From JAFLCM01 sp964510955 (GTDB taxonomy: Bacteria > Planctomycetota > Phycisphaerae > Phycisphaerales > UBA1924), in assembly GCA_964510955.1 (NCBI GenBank), contig CAZEDW010000006.1:62001-126000 (forward strand): DNA of 64,000 bases, written 5' to 3'. The translations under genes and the position numbers were made by a program. Position 1 is the first letter of the stretch; each line of letters opens with the position of its first letter. A model generated the notes under the pieces. That model ran no database searches. It had not been told where the DNA came from and worked only from the letters and a program-made list of their open reading frames with translations. Positions 27,720 to 37,409 of this stretch are shown here, piece by piece.

Positions 27720-28619
27720 CTACATCCCCAGCAGCGGCGCCAGCGCCCCGGTCACCGGCCCGTCCACTTTCGCCACGCTCTCCATCAGGCTCCCCACCAC
27801 GAGCTGCCACCCGTCCACCAGCACGAACAGCAGCAGCTTGAACGGCAGCGAGATCAGCACCGGCGGCAGCATCATCATGCTCATGCTGATCAGCACGCAC
27901 GAGATCACCAGGTCGATCACCAGGAACGGCAGATACACCCGGAACCCCAGCAGGAACGACGTCTTCAGCTCGCTCAGCATGAAGGCCGGCATGAGCGTCA
28001 GCATGTCAACGTCGGCCCGCGTCAGCTTCTCCGGCTCGGACGTGTCGACCCCGCGGTAGTTCAGGATCATGTACACGCTTGACCAGTTGTCCGACGCCTC
28101 GATCTGCGCGAACATGAAGTCGCGCAGCGGCTGCTTGGCCCGGTTCCACAGCTGCGTCGGGTCCTGCACCGTCCCTTGTTGATACGGCACGATCGCCTCG
28201 CGGTTGATCCGCTCAAACGTCGGCGACATCACCAGAAACGTCATGAACAGCGACAGCCCCAGCGTCACCTGCGCCGGCGGCAGCTGCTGCGTGCCCAGCG
28301 CCTGCTTCAGCAGGCTCAGCACGATCAGGAACCGCACGAAGCACGTGCACATCACCATGATCGCCGGCGCCAGCGAAAGCACCGTCAGCACGATCATGAT
28401 GCTCATCGCCCCCGACAGCCCGCCCGAAAACCCCGGCACAGATTTCGACGCTCCGTCCAGCACCGACACCGGATTCAACGTGTCTCCCAGAGGCGCGGCG
28501 GCGTCCAGCGGCGTCCCCGCCAACGCATCCGCCGGGGCCGGCGGCCCCATCAGCGACTGCGCCCGCGCGCCCGCCACGCTCAACAACACGACCAGGATCG
28601 CCGCCAGCGCGCGCCTCAC
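27720..28619 (-). CDS. fliP: flagellar export protein FliP
   Basis: A 299-residue protein with an N-terminal signal peptide ending near AGARAQ, followed by four membrane helices. The FliP signature is clear in IVLSLLKQALGTQQLPPAQ and FMTFLVMSPTFE, and the C-terminal ISMSMMMLPPVLISLPFKLL helix is typical. FliP pentamers form most of the export channel. The GTG start at 28619 overlaps the fliO stop by four bases. A 40-residue Pro/Ala-rich stretch between signal peptide and first helix is longer than usual. Confidence 0.95.
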   Translation of the reverse strand: MRRALAAILVVLLSVAGARAQSLMGPPAPADALAGTPLDAAAPLGDTLNPVSVLDGASKSVPGFSGGLSGAMSIMIVLTVLSLAPAIMVMCTCFVRFLIVLSLLKQALGTQQLPPAQVTLGLSLFMTFLVMSPTFERINREAIVPYQQGTVQDPTQLWNRAKQPLRDFMFAQIEASDNWSSVYMILNYRGVDTSEPEKLTRADVDMLTLMPAFMLSELKTSFLLGFRVYLPFLVIDLVISCVLISMSMMMLPPVLISLPFKLLLFVLVDGWQLVVGSLMESVAKVDGPVTGALAPLLGM

Positions 28620-29425
28620 GCCGCACCCCCGATCGCTCCGCGCCCCATCGTGCGCATCGCCAGCCGGGGCGTGACCGGGCCGTCGTGCCCGGCCCCGCCG
28701 CTCTCGCTCTCCACCAGTTTCGGGTCGCGCTCCAGCCCCCGGAGCATGTCGTTGAACCGCCGGGTCAGCCCCGTCCCGTCCGCGTCAGCCGTCTTCGCCA
28801 GCACCGACGCCACGTCGTCCGGATCATTCAGCTCGCTGAGCGTGGTGAACCCCGCCGGGCTCTGACCGAGCAACAGCACCCGCCGATCCAGTTTCAGCAG
28901 CACCAGCGAATGCCCGCGCGAGACCGGGTACCGCCCCAGCACGCTCAGCACCCCCGCCGGCGCGCGCCCGCCCGCCCCGAGCTGCGCCGCCACGCCCCCC
29001 GCCCCCGCCGCCTTCCTGGCCCCCCACCTGACGAGCAAGAGCACGCCGCCCAGCAGGGCCGTCGCCCCGAATCCACGCACGATCCAGTGGTCGGTCCAGC
29101 TCGCTCCCGCCTGTGAGGTCTTGGGCTGGGCCTGCTTCGCGGCGCCCGCGTGGTGCGCAGACGGCACGCCGAGCGACTGCGTCTCGGTCTTCGGCGCCCG
29201 CACGAACTCGCCCACGGAAGACCGAAGCCCCCCCGAAGCCTGAATCGTGTTAGCGGCTTCCCCGGGCTGCGGGACCGGCGGCACCTCGATCGCATGCTCC
29301 GGCGAGAGGTTGGCGATCGGGCCCGACGAGACCCCGTCCGCCGCCCGGGCCGGCCCCGCCTCGCCCAGCGCCGCGGCGCCGACCGCCGCTACCACCGCCG
29401 TCAAAGCCCGCAACCAGCCACGCAT
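28616..29425 (-). CDS. fliO: FliO-like flagellar biosynthesis protein
   Basis: A 269-residue protein with an N-terminal signal peptide, a disordered 90-residue segment, one membrane helix (ATALLGGVLLLVRWGA) and a small cytoplasmic beta domain with LGRYPVSRGHSLVLLKLD and VLLLGQSPAGFTTLSEL. This layout is that of FliO, a chaperone for FliP complex assembly that varies strongly in sequence. Position directly before fliP, with a four-base overlap, supports it. The C-terminus is longer than in enteric FliO. Confidence 0.85.
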   Translation of the reverse strand: MRGWLRALTAVVAAVGAAALGEAGPARAADGVSSGPIANLSPEHAIEVPPVPQPGEAANTIQASGGLRSSVGEFVRAPKTETQSLGVPSAHHAGAAKQAQPKTSQAGASWTDHWIVRGFGATALLGGVLLLVRWGARKAAGAGGVAAQLGAGGRAPAGVLSVLGRYPVSRGHSLVLLKLDRRVLLLGQSPAGFTTLSELNDPDDVASVLAKTADADGTGLTRRFNDMLRGLERDPKLVESESGGAGHDGPVTPRLAMRTMGRGAIGGAA

Positions 29426-29493
29426 CGACGCCCTCCTGGCGAACGCGGCGCGATCCTCGCGCCGTGCGGGCGTGCCGCCCGCGGGCTCTCAAC

Positions 29494-30099
29494 TCAGGCC
29501 GCCTGCTCCTGGGCCAGCGGCGAGATGATCTCGTTGACGCGGATGCAGAAGTTGTCGTTCAGCACCAGCACCTCGCCGCGCGCCACGTGGCGCTCGTTCA
29601 CATAGATGTCCACCGGGTCGCCGGCCAGCTTGTCAAGCTCCACCACCGACCCCTCCGCCAGGCGCAGCACGTCCTCGACGTACATCCGCGTGCGCCCCAG
29701 CTCGATCTTCACGTTCAGGTTGACATCCGCCAGCAGGTCGAGATTCGCCGGCTTGTCCGTCAGCGGCGCGTCGCCGAAGCTCGGCAGGTTGAACGGCATG
29801 GCGCCGTCGCCCTCGTCGCTCACGGCGCCGCCGCCCAGCCCGCCTGTCGCGGCGGCGCTCGCGGGCGCGGCGGGGGTTGGCGAAGGGTTGTTCACTTCGT
29901 TCAGCGCCGCCTGAACCGCCGCCAGCGCATCGGCCGCGGCCGGACTGGGGGGGGCGCTCGACGCCTGCGCCCCGATCGACTGCACCGCCTTCTCTGCGGC
30001 CTGCAGCGCGTCCCCCGCCATCGCCGCGGCGTCCTGCGGCTTTCCGGGTTCGGCGCCGGCGCTCCCGGCGGGGCTGGTTGGTGTGTCCGAATCGGCCAT
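29494..30099 (-). CDS. fliN: flagellar motor switch protein FliN
   Basis: A 201-residue protein. Residues 1-110 are an Ala/Pro/Ser-rich disordered stretch. The SpoA domain follows: LLADVNLNVKIELGRTRM, then EDVLRLAEGSVVELDKLAGDP and the VNERHVARGEVLVLND strand. FliN forms the bottom of the C-ring and recruits the export ATPase complex. I place the start at the ATG at 30099, preceded by GGAGG; the frame stays open further upstream but that part is not protein-like. It is the first gene of the cluster on this strand, with the pyruvate kinase gene divergent 193 bases away, so the cluster promoter probably lies in 30100-30292. Confidence 0.92.
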   Translation of the reverse strand: MADSDTPTSPAGSAGAEPGKPQDAAAMAGDALQAAEKAVQSIGAQASSAPPSPAAADALAAVQAALNEVNNPSPTPAAPASAAATGGLGGGAVSDEGDGAMPFNLPSFGDAPLTDKPANLDLLADVNLNVKIELGRTRMYVEDVLRLAEGSVVELDKLAGDPVDIYVNERHVARGEVLVLNDNFCIRVNEIISPLAQEQAA

Positions 30100-30292
30100 C
30101 CTGGCCTCCACAAAGGTTGTCTGTGCGACACGACCGCGCACGCCCGGCGCGATCCTCGCGCTCGGGCACCTCGGTTCATCGGACGCCCGCCCTTCCGCGC
30201 CCCTGTTTTCGCGCATCTCTCGCCCCATCGCGCACAACTTGCGCCCCGTTCCAGGCCGCGTGCGCTTCTGACCCGCCGCGTACCCTCTCCCC

Positions 30293-31807
30293 ATGACCGA
30301 CCCCGCCCCCGCCCAGCCCGCGCTCACCAAGATCCTGGCCACCCTCGGCCCCGCCAGCGAAGAACCGCGCGTGCTCGCCAAGCTCGTCGAGGCCGGGGCG
30401 CGCCTGTTCCGCCTGAACTTCTCTCACGGCGACTTCGAGGGCCACGCCCGCCGCCTTGCCGCTGTCCGCCAGGTGTCCGCATCCCTGGGCGTTCCGCTGG
30501 CGGTGCTCGGCGATCTCCAGGGGCCCAAGATCCGCATCGGACCCGTGCCCGGTGACGGCATCGATGTTGAGGCCGGACAGGTCGTCGCCATCTCCGCCCA
30601 CGCCACGGAGTCCTCACCCGGCGGGCCGCAGGGCGTCAGCGCCGTGTTCGCCACGACCTACCCCGCGATGGTCGACGAGGTCAAGCCCGGCCACCGCGTG
30701 CTCATCAACGACGGCGCGGTCCGGATGCTCGCCCTCGAATCAGCCGCGGGCCTGCTCCGCTGCGTTGTCAACGTCGGCGGCAGGGTGACCAGCAAGAAGG
30801 GCATCAACCTCCCCGATTCCACCCTTTCAGTGCCGGCCCTGAGCGACCGTGACTGGGAGTGCGCCCGCTGGGGTGTGGACAACGCCGTTGACTTTCTGGC
30901 CCTCTCGTTCGTCCGGCGCGGCGCCGACGTCCTCGAGCTCAAGCGACGCCTGGCGACCATCACCGGCGCCGCCGCCGACGCGATGCCCGTGATCGCCAAG
31001 ATCGAGACGCCCCAGGCGGTCGCCAGCATCGACGAGATCCTCAACGCCTGCGACGCCATCATGGTCGCTCGCGGCGACCTGGGCGTCGAGATGGACCTCG
31101 CCAAGGTGCCGGTGGTCCAGAAGAAGCTCGTCGCCCGCGCCCACGACTTCGGCAAGCCGTGCATCGTCGCCACCCAGATGCTCGAATCGATGATCTCCAG
31201 CGCCACCGCCACCCGCGCCGAGGTCAGCGACGTCGCCAACGCCATCCTCGACGGGGCCGACTGCGTGATGCTGTCGGGCGAGACCGCCGTCGGAAAATAC
31301 CCCGTCCTCGCCGTCGAGACCATGCGCCGGGTGGCTCTCGCGACCGAAGAGGCGATCCGGTCCTCGCCCGCCGTCGCACGACCGCCCGCCGTCGCGCAGT
31401 CGCGCCGCGAGATCGTCGCCGCCCTTGCCCACGGCGCGTCCATCATGGCCCAGGACGTGGGCGCGACCGTCGTCGCCGCCTGGACCCAGACCGGCGGCAC
31501 TGCGCGCCACCTTAGCCGCATGGGCTTCCGCATTCCCATCCTGGCGTTCTCATCCGATGAACAGGCCGTCCGCCGCATGAGCCTGCTCGGCGGCGTGATG
31601 CCCCACCTCCGGCGCCAGTTGCCGAAGCACCGCTTCGAGTTCGCCACCATCGTCGAGCAGACCGTGCTGAACGACGGCTGGGCCGAGCCCGGCGACCGCA
31701 TGGTGCTGCTCGCCGGCGTGCCGTTCGACCGTCCCGGCGGCGCCAACACCGTCGCCATCCGCGTGGTGGGTGACCTCACCGCCGCAGGCCTCACGCCGGA
31801 CGGCTGA
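30293..31807 (+). CDS. pyk: pyruvate kinase
   Basis: A 504-residue glycolytic enzyme converting phosphoenolpyruvate and ADP to pyruvate and ATP. Seen: TKILATLGPAS and FRLNFSHG at the N-terminus, the active-site signature PVIAKIETPQAV with its lysine, MVARGDLGVEM, the MLESMISSATATRAEVSDVANA helix region in several pieces, and DCVMLSGETAVG. The C-terminal allosteric domain is present. The gene ends 13 bases before the convergent AsmA-like gene, leaving no room for a separate terminator. Confidence 0.95.
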   Translation: MTDPAPAQPALTKILATLGPASEEPRVLAKLVEAGARLFRLNFSHGDFEGHARRLAAVRQVSASLGVPLAVLGDLQGPKIRIGPVPGDGIDVEAGQVVAISAHATESSPGGPQGVSAVFATTYPAMVDEVKPGHRVLINDGAVRMLALESAAGLLRCVVNVGGRVTSKKGINLPDSTLSVPALSDRDWECARWGVDNAVDFLALSFVRRGADVLELKRRLATITGAAADAMPVIAKIETPQAVASIDEILNACDAIMVARGDLGVEMDLAKVPVVQKKLVARAHDFGKPCIVATQMLESMISSATATRAEVSDVANAILDGADCVMLSGETAVGKYPVLAVETMRRVALATEEAIRSSPAVARPPAVAQSRREIVAALAHGASIMAQDVGATVVAAWTQTGGTARHLSRMGFRIPILAFSSDEQAVRRMSLLGGVMPHLRRQLPKHRFEFATIVEQTVLNDGWAEPGDRMVLLAGVPFDRPGGANTVAIRVVGDLTAAGLTPDG

Positions 31808-31820
31808 ATACCCATCCCCG

Positions 31821-34800
31821 CTATTTCTTTTTCTTCTTCTTCTTGAACAGGTCGCCGATGCCCTTGAGGGTGTCCTCGATCCCCCCCGCCGCCCCGCCGG
31901 CGGCGGCGCCGGGGATGTTCACGATGTCCTTGCCGAGCTGCTCGCCGTCGATCGAAATGTCCGGGTCGTCCAGATCTCCGGAAATCTTCAAAGGCAGGTT
32001 CGCGATGTTCTTGAGGCCCGGCAGGCCGGCCCCGAACTTCGCGACCAGCTCATCCGCCAGCGCGAAGATCGGCACCCACACCGTCAGCTTCATCTTCTTC
32101 TTCACCAGGTCGACCTTGCCCTGCGTGGCCAGCTCGAACTCGCCGGTCGGCAGCGTGAACTTCTCGTACTCCACCACCCCCTCGCGCACCTTCGCCTTGA
32201 AGGGCGGGATCTTCTGACCAACCTTGCCGAACGACGCGTTGCTGGTGGCCTTCAGGATCTCACCGAAGAAGTCCGAGCTCTTGAACTGCACCGTGCCCAG
32301 GTCGAACACCACGTCGGCGTTCAGGTGCTTCAGGTCGCCGTCCAGCGGCGCCGTGAGGTTCGTCGCTGTGATCACCGCGGGCTTGTCGTCCGGCGTCTTC
32401 TCGATCTTGTCGAGAATTGGCAGCACCGACCCGATGTACCGCTTCCCCGCCTCCGGGGTGATCCGGTTCATCCGCGCCACCACCGGCTCCGACGCATTGA
32501 ACACGCCGGCCTTCACCGACCCCTTGGCGTTCGCGTTCGCGTTGTCGGCCGTCAGCGTCGCGTCCAGCGTCCCGGCCGACTTGCTCAGCCCCGCCGCCGC
32601 GATCTTCGTGTCCACCCTCGCGCCCAGCAGGTCCACCAGCGCGCCCTTCTGCCCCGCCAGCGCGTCCAGGAGCGGCGTCGGCAGACCGCCCGTTACGTTC
32701 GCCGTCACCGCCGCCCTGTCGGGCGTCGGGTTGCCCGACGCATCGGCGAACTGCTCGACCACCCCTTTGGCGCTCAGCGGCTGCGACTTGCCCTGCGCCC
32801 CCTTGCCCGCCAGCGTCACCGCGGGCGTGGCCAGCTCGAAGTTCAATGTCCCCAGCGCCTGCCCCTTGGGCGTGCCCACCCGCGCGGTCAGGTCGCCCAG
32901 GTCCGCCTCGACACCCTCGGGCGTCACGATCGACATCCCCGGCGCCCGAAGCCTCACGTCGATCCCGAACGCGCCGGGCTGGAACAACTGGTTCACCGGC
33001 CCGAGCCCCAATGACTCCACCGAAAGCGTCATCTTGACCGGTCGCGCCAAGCGCGCCGTCGGCTTGCCCTGCGCATCGACGAACACATAGCGGTCAGCCA
33101 GCCGGGGATCGAGCGTCCACTCGGCGTCGAACGGCTGGAACCGGTAGCCCCCATCGCTCATCGCCACCGTGATGCCCGTCACGAACCTCGGCGAATCGAT
33201 GTTGGTCTGCAGCAGCGTCCCGTTCGCCTGCTTCACCGTGCTGCCCATCGACTGCACCTTGAGATGGTCGCCCAGCGCCAGGGCGAACAGCTCGGGCGTC
33301 CCCAGCCAGCGGTCGATCGCCGCGGTGTCGGGCGCGTCGAGCGAAAGCTCGCGGAGCTGCTGGGGAAGCGTGGTGCCGCCGTTGACGGTGAGCGTCACCA
33401 GGTCGCCCTTGGGGTCGGCCGGGTTGAATAGCTTCACCTGCGCGGTCATCTCGCCGCCGACCCTCGTCGGGTCGTCGTTCGCGTTCAGGTTGCCCGTCAG
33501 CCCGCGGACCCCGACGTTGAGCGGGCGCGCCGACGCCGTCCCCGCGCCCAGCACCATCGCGTTGTTGACAACCAGCTCGTTGTCAGACCTGAACCCGATC
33601 CGATACTGCCCCAGCGGCCGGGGGTCGATCTTCGTCGGCCCGGCGATCGCCAGCGAAACCTCCGTCGCGTCCAACGCGAGCTTCGCGTCGCCCTTCAACG
33701 CCGGGCGCGGATCCAGTTTCGGCGCCTTGATCGCCAGAACGGCATCCATCGCCGCCGGTGTAATCACCGCTTGCGCCCTGGTCGGCCCGACCTTCAGCCG
33801 GTCTCCCGCGATGACCGCCCGCGACTCCACCGCGACCCCCGGGCCCGTCAGCTTCAGCCCGAACCCCTTCGCGTCCGTCAGCGCCGAGAGCTCCGCATCG
33901 ACCGACGGCCCGGCGACCGCCTGAACCAGCGCCGCCTGCTCGGGGTCCACCAGCGCAAGAAGCGACGTCGGCACGTCCTTCAGACTCAGCGAGCCGCGCG
34001 GCGACAGCTTCCGGATGTCCACGCCCTCCGGCGCCAGCACCGCCCCTGACCCGATCGTGCCCGAAATCGAAAACCGGCTCGCCTGATAGCCGCCCCCGGC
34101 GTTCACCGTCAGGTCGGCCCCGCCGCTGCCGTCCAGCACCACGTCCGCTCGCAGCGAATCAACCGCGACCCGCTCGCCCCCGCCGCGTGCCGCGCCACCC
34201 CCGGACCCAGCGCCCCCGGACCCGGCGCCCCCCGTCGGCCCCGCAAGCCGCACGCCCAGTTGCTTGCCCTCCACAGAGAGCTTCGACTTGATCGTCTCCA
34301 ACCGCACGCCCGAGTCACTCAGCGCCGCATCGAGCCCCGCGAGTTTCACCGTCAGCGGCTCCACGCCGTCGATGGTCACCTGCGCCCCCGCCCCCGCGGA
34401 GTTCAGCAGGCCGTTGAGTGTCTCGGCCGGCCGGTTGAGCGTGAGCGAAACCCCCTCGCCCTCGGTCCGAACGTGCTGCTGCGACAGCACGAACGCCCCG
34501 CCGCCCTTGGTGCCGGCGCTGTCGATCGAGAGCTTCACCGAAGCCGACCCGTCGGCGCCCGGCTCGGCGTCGAGCTTCACCGTGAGCAGGTCGCCCAGCG
34601 CGGCACGCGCCCCCTGCAACCCCTTCTCGCCCCCCAGCGCGGCGAGCGCCGTGGGGATGTTTGAAATTGCCAGCGACCCCTTCGGGCGCGCCTCCTTGAG
34701 ATTGAGCGCCACACCGCCCGGAGCACCCGCGTCGCCTCTGAGCAGCCCGGTCACCTGCATCTCGCCGACCGCGTTGAACTTGGCCCCGCCGTACTGGAAC

Positions 34801-36764
34801 TGATCGTCAAGCTTCACTTTCAGCGGTTTGTCGCCGCTGAAGGTCACGTGCGTATCCACGCTCGCCAGCCGGATCGGGCCCGCCGACGCCGGCGCGCTCG
34901 TCACCTTCACGTCCAGGTCGCCGATCGCGACCCGCGCCTCGCCGTGCGAGCGAGCAAGATCAGGCTTGCCCGACAGCGCCCCGATGACCTCGAAGTCCGT
35001 CAGCGTCAAGAGCCCGAGCCCCTTGCCGTCGATGGAAACCCCGGCGTCCTTGGGCATGAACCGCCGCGCCAGGTAGCCCGGCGCTTGCGTCTCGATCTTG
35101 ATCCCGTCCTCGCGGGATCGCACGCGGTCCGCGTCGATCCACAGGTTGAACCACAGGCTGGTCTTGTCGCTGAGCACGCCGCCGGCCAGGTAGGGCGAAG
35201 ACGCCTTGGGCGCCCCGGCCCCGCCCGGGGGCGCCTCCGCCGTCTGCACCCCGGCGCGGATGTCGGCCTTCAGCACAGGCCCGAACACCTCGTTCAGGTC
35301 GATGCCCAGCCCGTCCACCACCGGCTGGAGCACGCCGGTGGAGAACTTCTCAACCACCAACTTGCCGCGCATCTGGCCCGGGCCCCCCGGCTTGATCGCC
35401 CCCTTGTCGTCCAGCAGTTCCGACGCCACCGCGTCGACCGTGATCGTGCCCGCGTCCGCCCCGCCGACCTGCGATTTGATTTCTCCGATCACCCCGAGGC
35501 CTTCGGACATGTCGCGCGTCCCCACGCTCAGCTCAAACGGCTTGATCGAGAACTCGCTCGCCGCCCCGCCGCCCTGCCCCGCCAATGACAGCTTGCCGGT
35601 GGTCTCCGTGCCGCGCAGCTTGGCCTTCAGGCTCGCGCCCCGGTAGTCCGGCGCAGCGCCGGAACCCACGGCCACCGGAAAGTCCAGCGCATCCAGCAAC
35701 AGCGACAGCTTCGGCGGGTTCTCCACCCGAAGCGTCGACGCCGCGCCGCCCGCGCCGAACAGCGCGGCCGGCACCCGCACCTCGACAAACGCCGGACGCG
35801 AGGCGTCCGCCAGCGTGAGCCTGCCGCCTTTCAACCGGATGTCCGCCCCGACCCGTGCCGCCTCCGTCGCGCCCGCTCCCGGCGCAGCGCCACCAGGGCC
35901 CGCCCCCGCCCCCATCGCGACCCTGGCCGCCAGGTCGACCAGCTCGCCCGGGATGTTCGCATCGGCCTTGAGCTCGCCCTGCGCCTTGTCAAGCGTCACC
36001 AGCCCGTCGGCCCGCGTTAGGTCGGTCGCGCTCACCTCGAGCGCCACCGCCCGCTTGCCGTCCAGCGTGTCGGCGGTGGCCGTGAGCTTCAGCGGCGCGC
36101 CGAGCGTGAACGCGCCGCTGGCCGTGATGTTGGTGAGCCCGAGCGTCTGCACGCCGCCCTTCCCGCCTGCACTCGGCGCCAACTCGCCGGTGAACTTCAC
36201 CTCGGAGTTGGCAAGGGTCAGGGTCGCGGTCAGCCCCTTGGGCAGCCGGATTTCCGCCGGCTTGGCCGGCGCACCGCCCGGAGTCAGGGGGCCCGGTGTT
36301 GGGACGCCCGGTGCCCCCTTCGTCGAGCGCAGCGCCTCGGCGAGATTCGTCGATGCCCCCTTGCCCCCGACCCCCGCGACCTGCTTGATGTCCGCCTGGA
36401 ACGTCACCACCACCGCGCCCACGTCCATCCCGCCGGTCGCCAGCGACAGCAGCCCCGCACCCACCGACGCCGACCCGGTCGCCACCACCCCGCCCTGGGG
36501 GTCCAAGAGCGTGATCGGCCCCACCTTCTGCGGCCCCGACCACGAGAGGCCGAGCGCATCGAGCTTGAACCTCCCCGCGATCCCGTCGTTCAGTGCGCTC
36601 TCGGCGATCCCACGCCCTAGCTTCGACGCCACCATCGGGCCAAACAGCGCCACCGCCGCGACCAGAACCACGACCACGATGAGCGTCCAGCGGATGATCC
36701 GACCCGCCAGCGACCTGCGCCCGGCGGCCGGCGCGGAGGGAGAGGAACTCGATGTGTTTGGCAT
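31821..36764 (-). CDS. giant AsmA-like envelope protein with polylysine tail
   Basis: A 1647-residue protein with one N-terminal membrane helix (LIVVVVLVAAVALFG) and a very long, repetitive beta-rich periplasmic body. The pattern resembles the AsmA/TamB/DUF748 superfamily of bridge-like lipid transport proteins: an N-terminal anchor, then alternating strands with Gly/Asp turns, and an AsmA-like C-terminal part. Two Gly-rich linkers occur, near residues 310 and 850. The protein ends in seven consecutive lysines. Moving phospholipid between membranes is the family role; nothing here proves the substrate. The ATG at 36764 precedes a short Ser/Pro-rich cytoplasmic lead. Confidence 0.7.
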   Translation of the reverse strand: MPNTSSSSPSAPAAGRRSLAGRIIRWTLIVVVVLVAAVALFGPMVASKLGRGIAESALNDGIAGRFKLDALGLSWSGPQKVGPITLLDPQGGVVATGSASVGAGLLSLATGGMDVGAVVVTFQADIKQVAGVGGKGASTNLAEALRSTKGAPGVPTPGPLTPGGAPAKPAEIRLPKGLTATLTLANSEVKFTGELAPSAGGKGGVQTLGLTNITASGAFTLGAPLKLTATADTLDGKRAVALEVSATDLTRADGLVTLDKAQGELKADANIPGELVDLAARVAMGAGAGPGGAAPGAGATEAARVGADIRLKGGRLTLADASRPAFVEVRVPAALFGAGGAASTLRVENPPKLSLLLDALDFPVAVGSGAAPDYRGASLKAKLRGTETTGKLSLAGQGGGAASEFSIKPFELSVGTRDMSEGLGVIGEIKSQVGGADAGTITVDAVASELLDDKGAIKPGGPGQMRGKLVVEKFSTGVLQPVVDGLGIDLNEVFGPVLKADIRAGVQTAEAPPGGAGAPKASSPYLAGGVLSDKTSLWFNLWIDADRVRSREDGIKIETQAPGYLARRFMPKDAGVSIDGKGLGLLTLTDFEVIGALSGKPDLARSHGEARVAIGDLDVKVTSAPASAGPIRLASVDTHVTFSGDKPLKVKLDDQFQYGGAKFNAVGEMQVTGLLRGDAGAPGGVALNLKEARPKGSLAISNIPTALAALGGEKGLQGARAALGDLLTVKLDAEPGADGSASVKLSIDSAGTKGGGAFVLSQQHVRTEGEGVSLTLNRPAETLNGLLNSAGAGAQVTIDGVEPLTVKLAGLDAALSDSGVRLETIKSKLSVEGKQLGVRLAGPTGGAGSGGAGSGGGAARGGGERVAVDSLRADVVLDGSGGADLTVNAGGGYQASRFSISGTIGSGAVLAPEGVDIRKLSPRGSLSLKDVPTSLLALVDPEQAALVQAVAGPSVDAELSALTDAKGFGLKLTGPGVAVESRAVIAGDRLKVGPTRAQAVITPAAMDAVLAIKAPKLDPRPALKGDAKLALDATEVSLAIAGPTKIDPRPLGQYRIGFRSDNELVVNNAMVLGAGTASARPLNVGVRGLTGNLNANDDPTRVGGEMTAQVKLFNPADPKGDLVTLTVNGGTTLPQQLRELSLDAPDTAAIDRWLGTPELFALALGDHLKVQSMGSTVKQANGTLLQTNIDSPRFVTGITVAMSDGGYRFQPFDAEWTLDPRLADRYVFVDAQGKPTARLARPVKMTLSVESLGLGPVNQLFQPGAFGIDVRLRAPGMSIVTPEGVEADLGDLTARVGTPKGQALGTLNFELATPAVTLAGKGAQGKSQPLSAKGVVEQFADASGNPTPDRAAVTANVTGGLPTPLLDALAGQKGALVDLLGARVDTKIAAAGLSKSAGTLDATLTADNANANAKGSVKAGVFNASEPVVARMNRITPEAGKRYIGSVLPILDKIEKTPDDKPAVITATNLTAPLDGDLKHLNADVVFDLGTVQFKSSDFFGEILKATSNASFGKVGQKIPPFKAKVREGVVEYEKFTLPTGEFELATQGKVDLVKKKMKLTVWVPIFALADELVAKFGAGLPGLKNIANLPLKISGDLDDPDISIDGEQLGKDIVNIPGAAAGGAAGGIEDTLKGIGDLFKKKKKKK

Positions 36765-36833
36765 ATCGCCGCAATCGTATGGACCGCGGCGCGCCCGGTC
36801 GACGCCCCCGTTTCATCAACCCCGCCGCCCGTT

Positions 36834-37298
36834 TCAGACCTTGGGCGCTTCCTGCGCCAGCAGCAGGTCGTAGATGTCCTGAGACGACCCCGCCTCGTAC
36901 ACCTTGCTGCGGAAGGCCTCCACCGTCATCAGCCTGCTCACCTTCGCCAGCGCCTGGATGTGGTCGCTGGTGCGGTCGAGCGGGCTGGCGAGCAGGATGA
37001 CAAGACGCACCGGCTTGCTGTCGATCGACTGGAAATCGATCGGGCTCGCCGGCTTGCCGATGGCCATCGCCAAGGTAGGGATGCCCTCGCACTTGCCGTG
37101 CGGGATCGCCAGCCCGTGCCCGATGCCCGTGGTCCGCGTCGTCTCACGCGCCCATACCGCGTCCTTCAGCAGCTGCGCGTTCTGGATGCGCTTCTGCCCG
37201 GCCAGAACATCAACCAGCTCCTCAATCGCCGACTTTCGATCCGACGCGGCGAGCGGGACTTTGATGCAGCCAACACTTAGAAGGTCAACAAGGTTCAT
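36834..37298 (-). CDS. ptsN: PtsN-like PTS EIIA domain protein
   Basis: A 154-residue single-domain EIIA of the fructose/mannitol/nitrogen type. The phosphorylated histidine is H67 in GHGLAIPHGK, and the LLASPLDRTSDHIQAL segment is also typical. Such stand-alone proteins usually regulate potassium, nitrogen or envelope functions rather than move sugar. No EIIB, EIIC, HPr or EI gene is nearby. The ATG at 37298 gives the normal family start; the frame extends six residues further upstream without support. It lies 69 bases upstream of the AsmA-like gene on the same strand. Confidence 0.87.
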   Translation of the reverse strand: MNLVDLLSVGCIKVPLAASDRKSAIEELVDVLAGQKRIQNAQLLKDAVWARETTRTTGIGHGLAIPHGKCEGIPTLAMAIGKPASPIDFQSIDSKPVRLVILLASPLDRTSDHIQALAKVSRLMTVEAFRSKVYEAGSSQDIYDLLLAQEAPKV

Positions 37299-37409
37299 GC
37301 GGCGGGCCCACGCCAATCAACGACGGGCCGGGCATGGTACCCGACCACGCCAACCAATGCGAGCCGCGACATCCGCCGCCCTTCAGACGGTTTGGTGGGC
37401 GTCCGGTGC

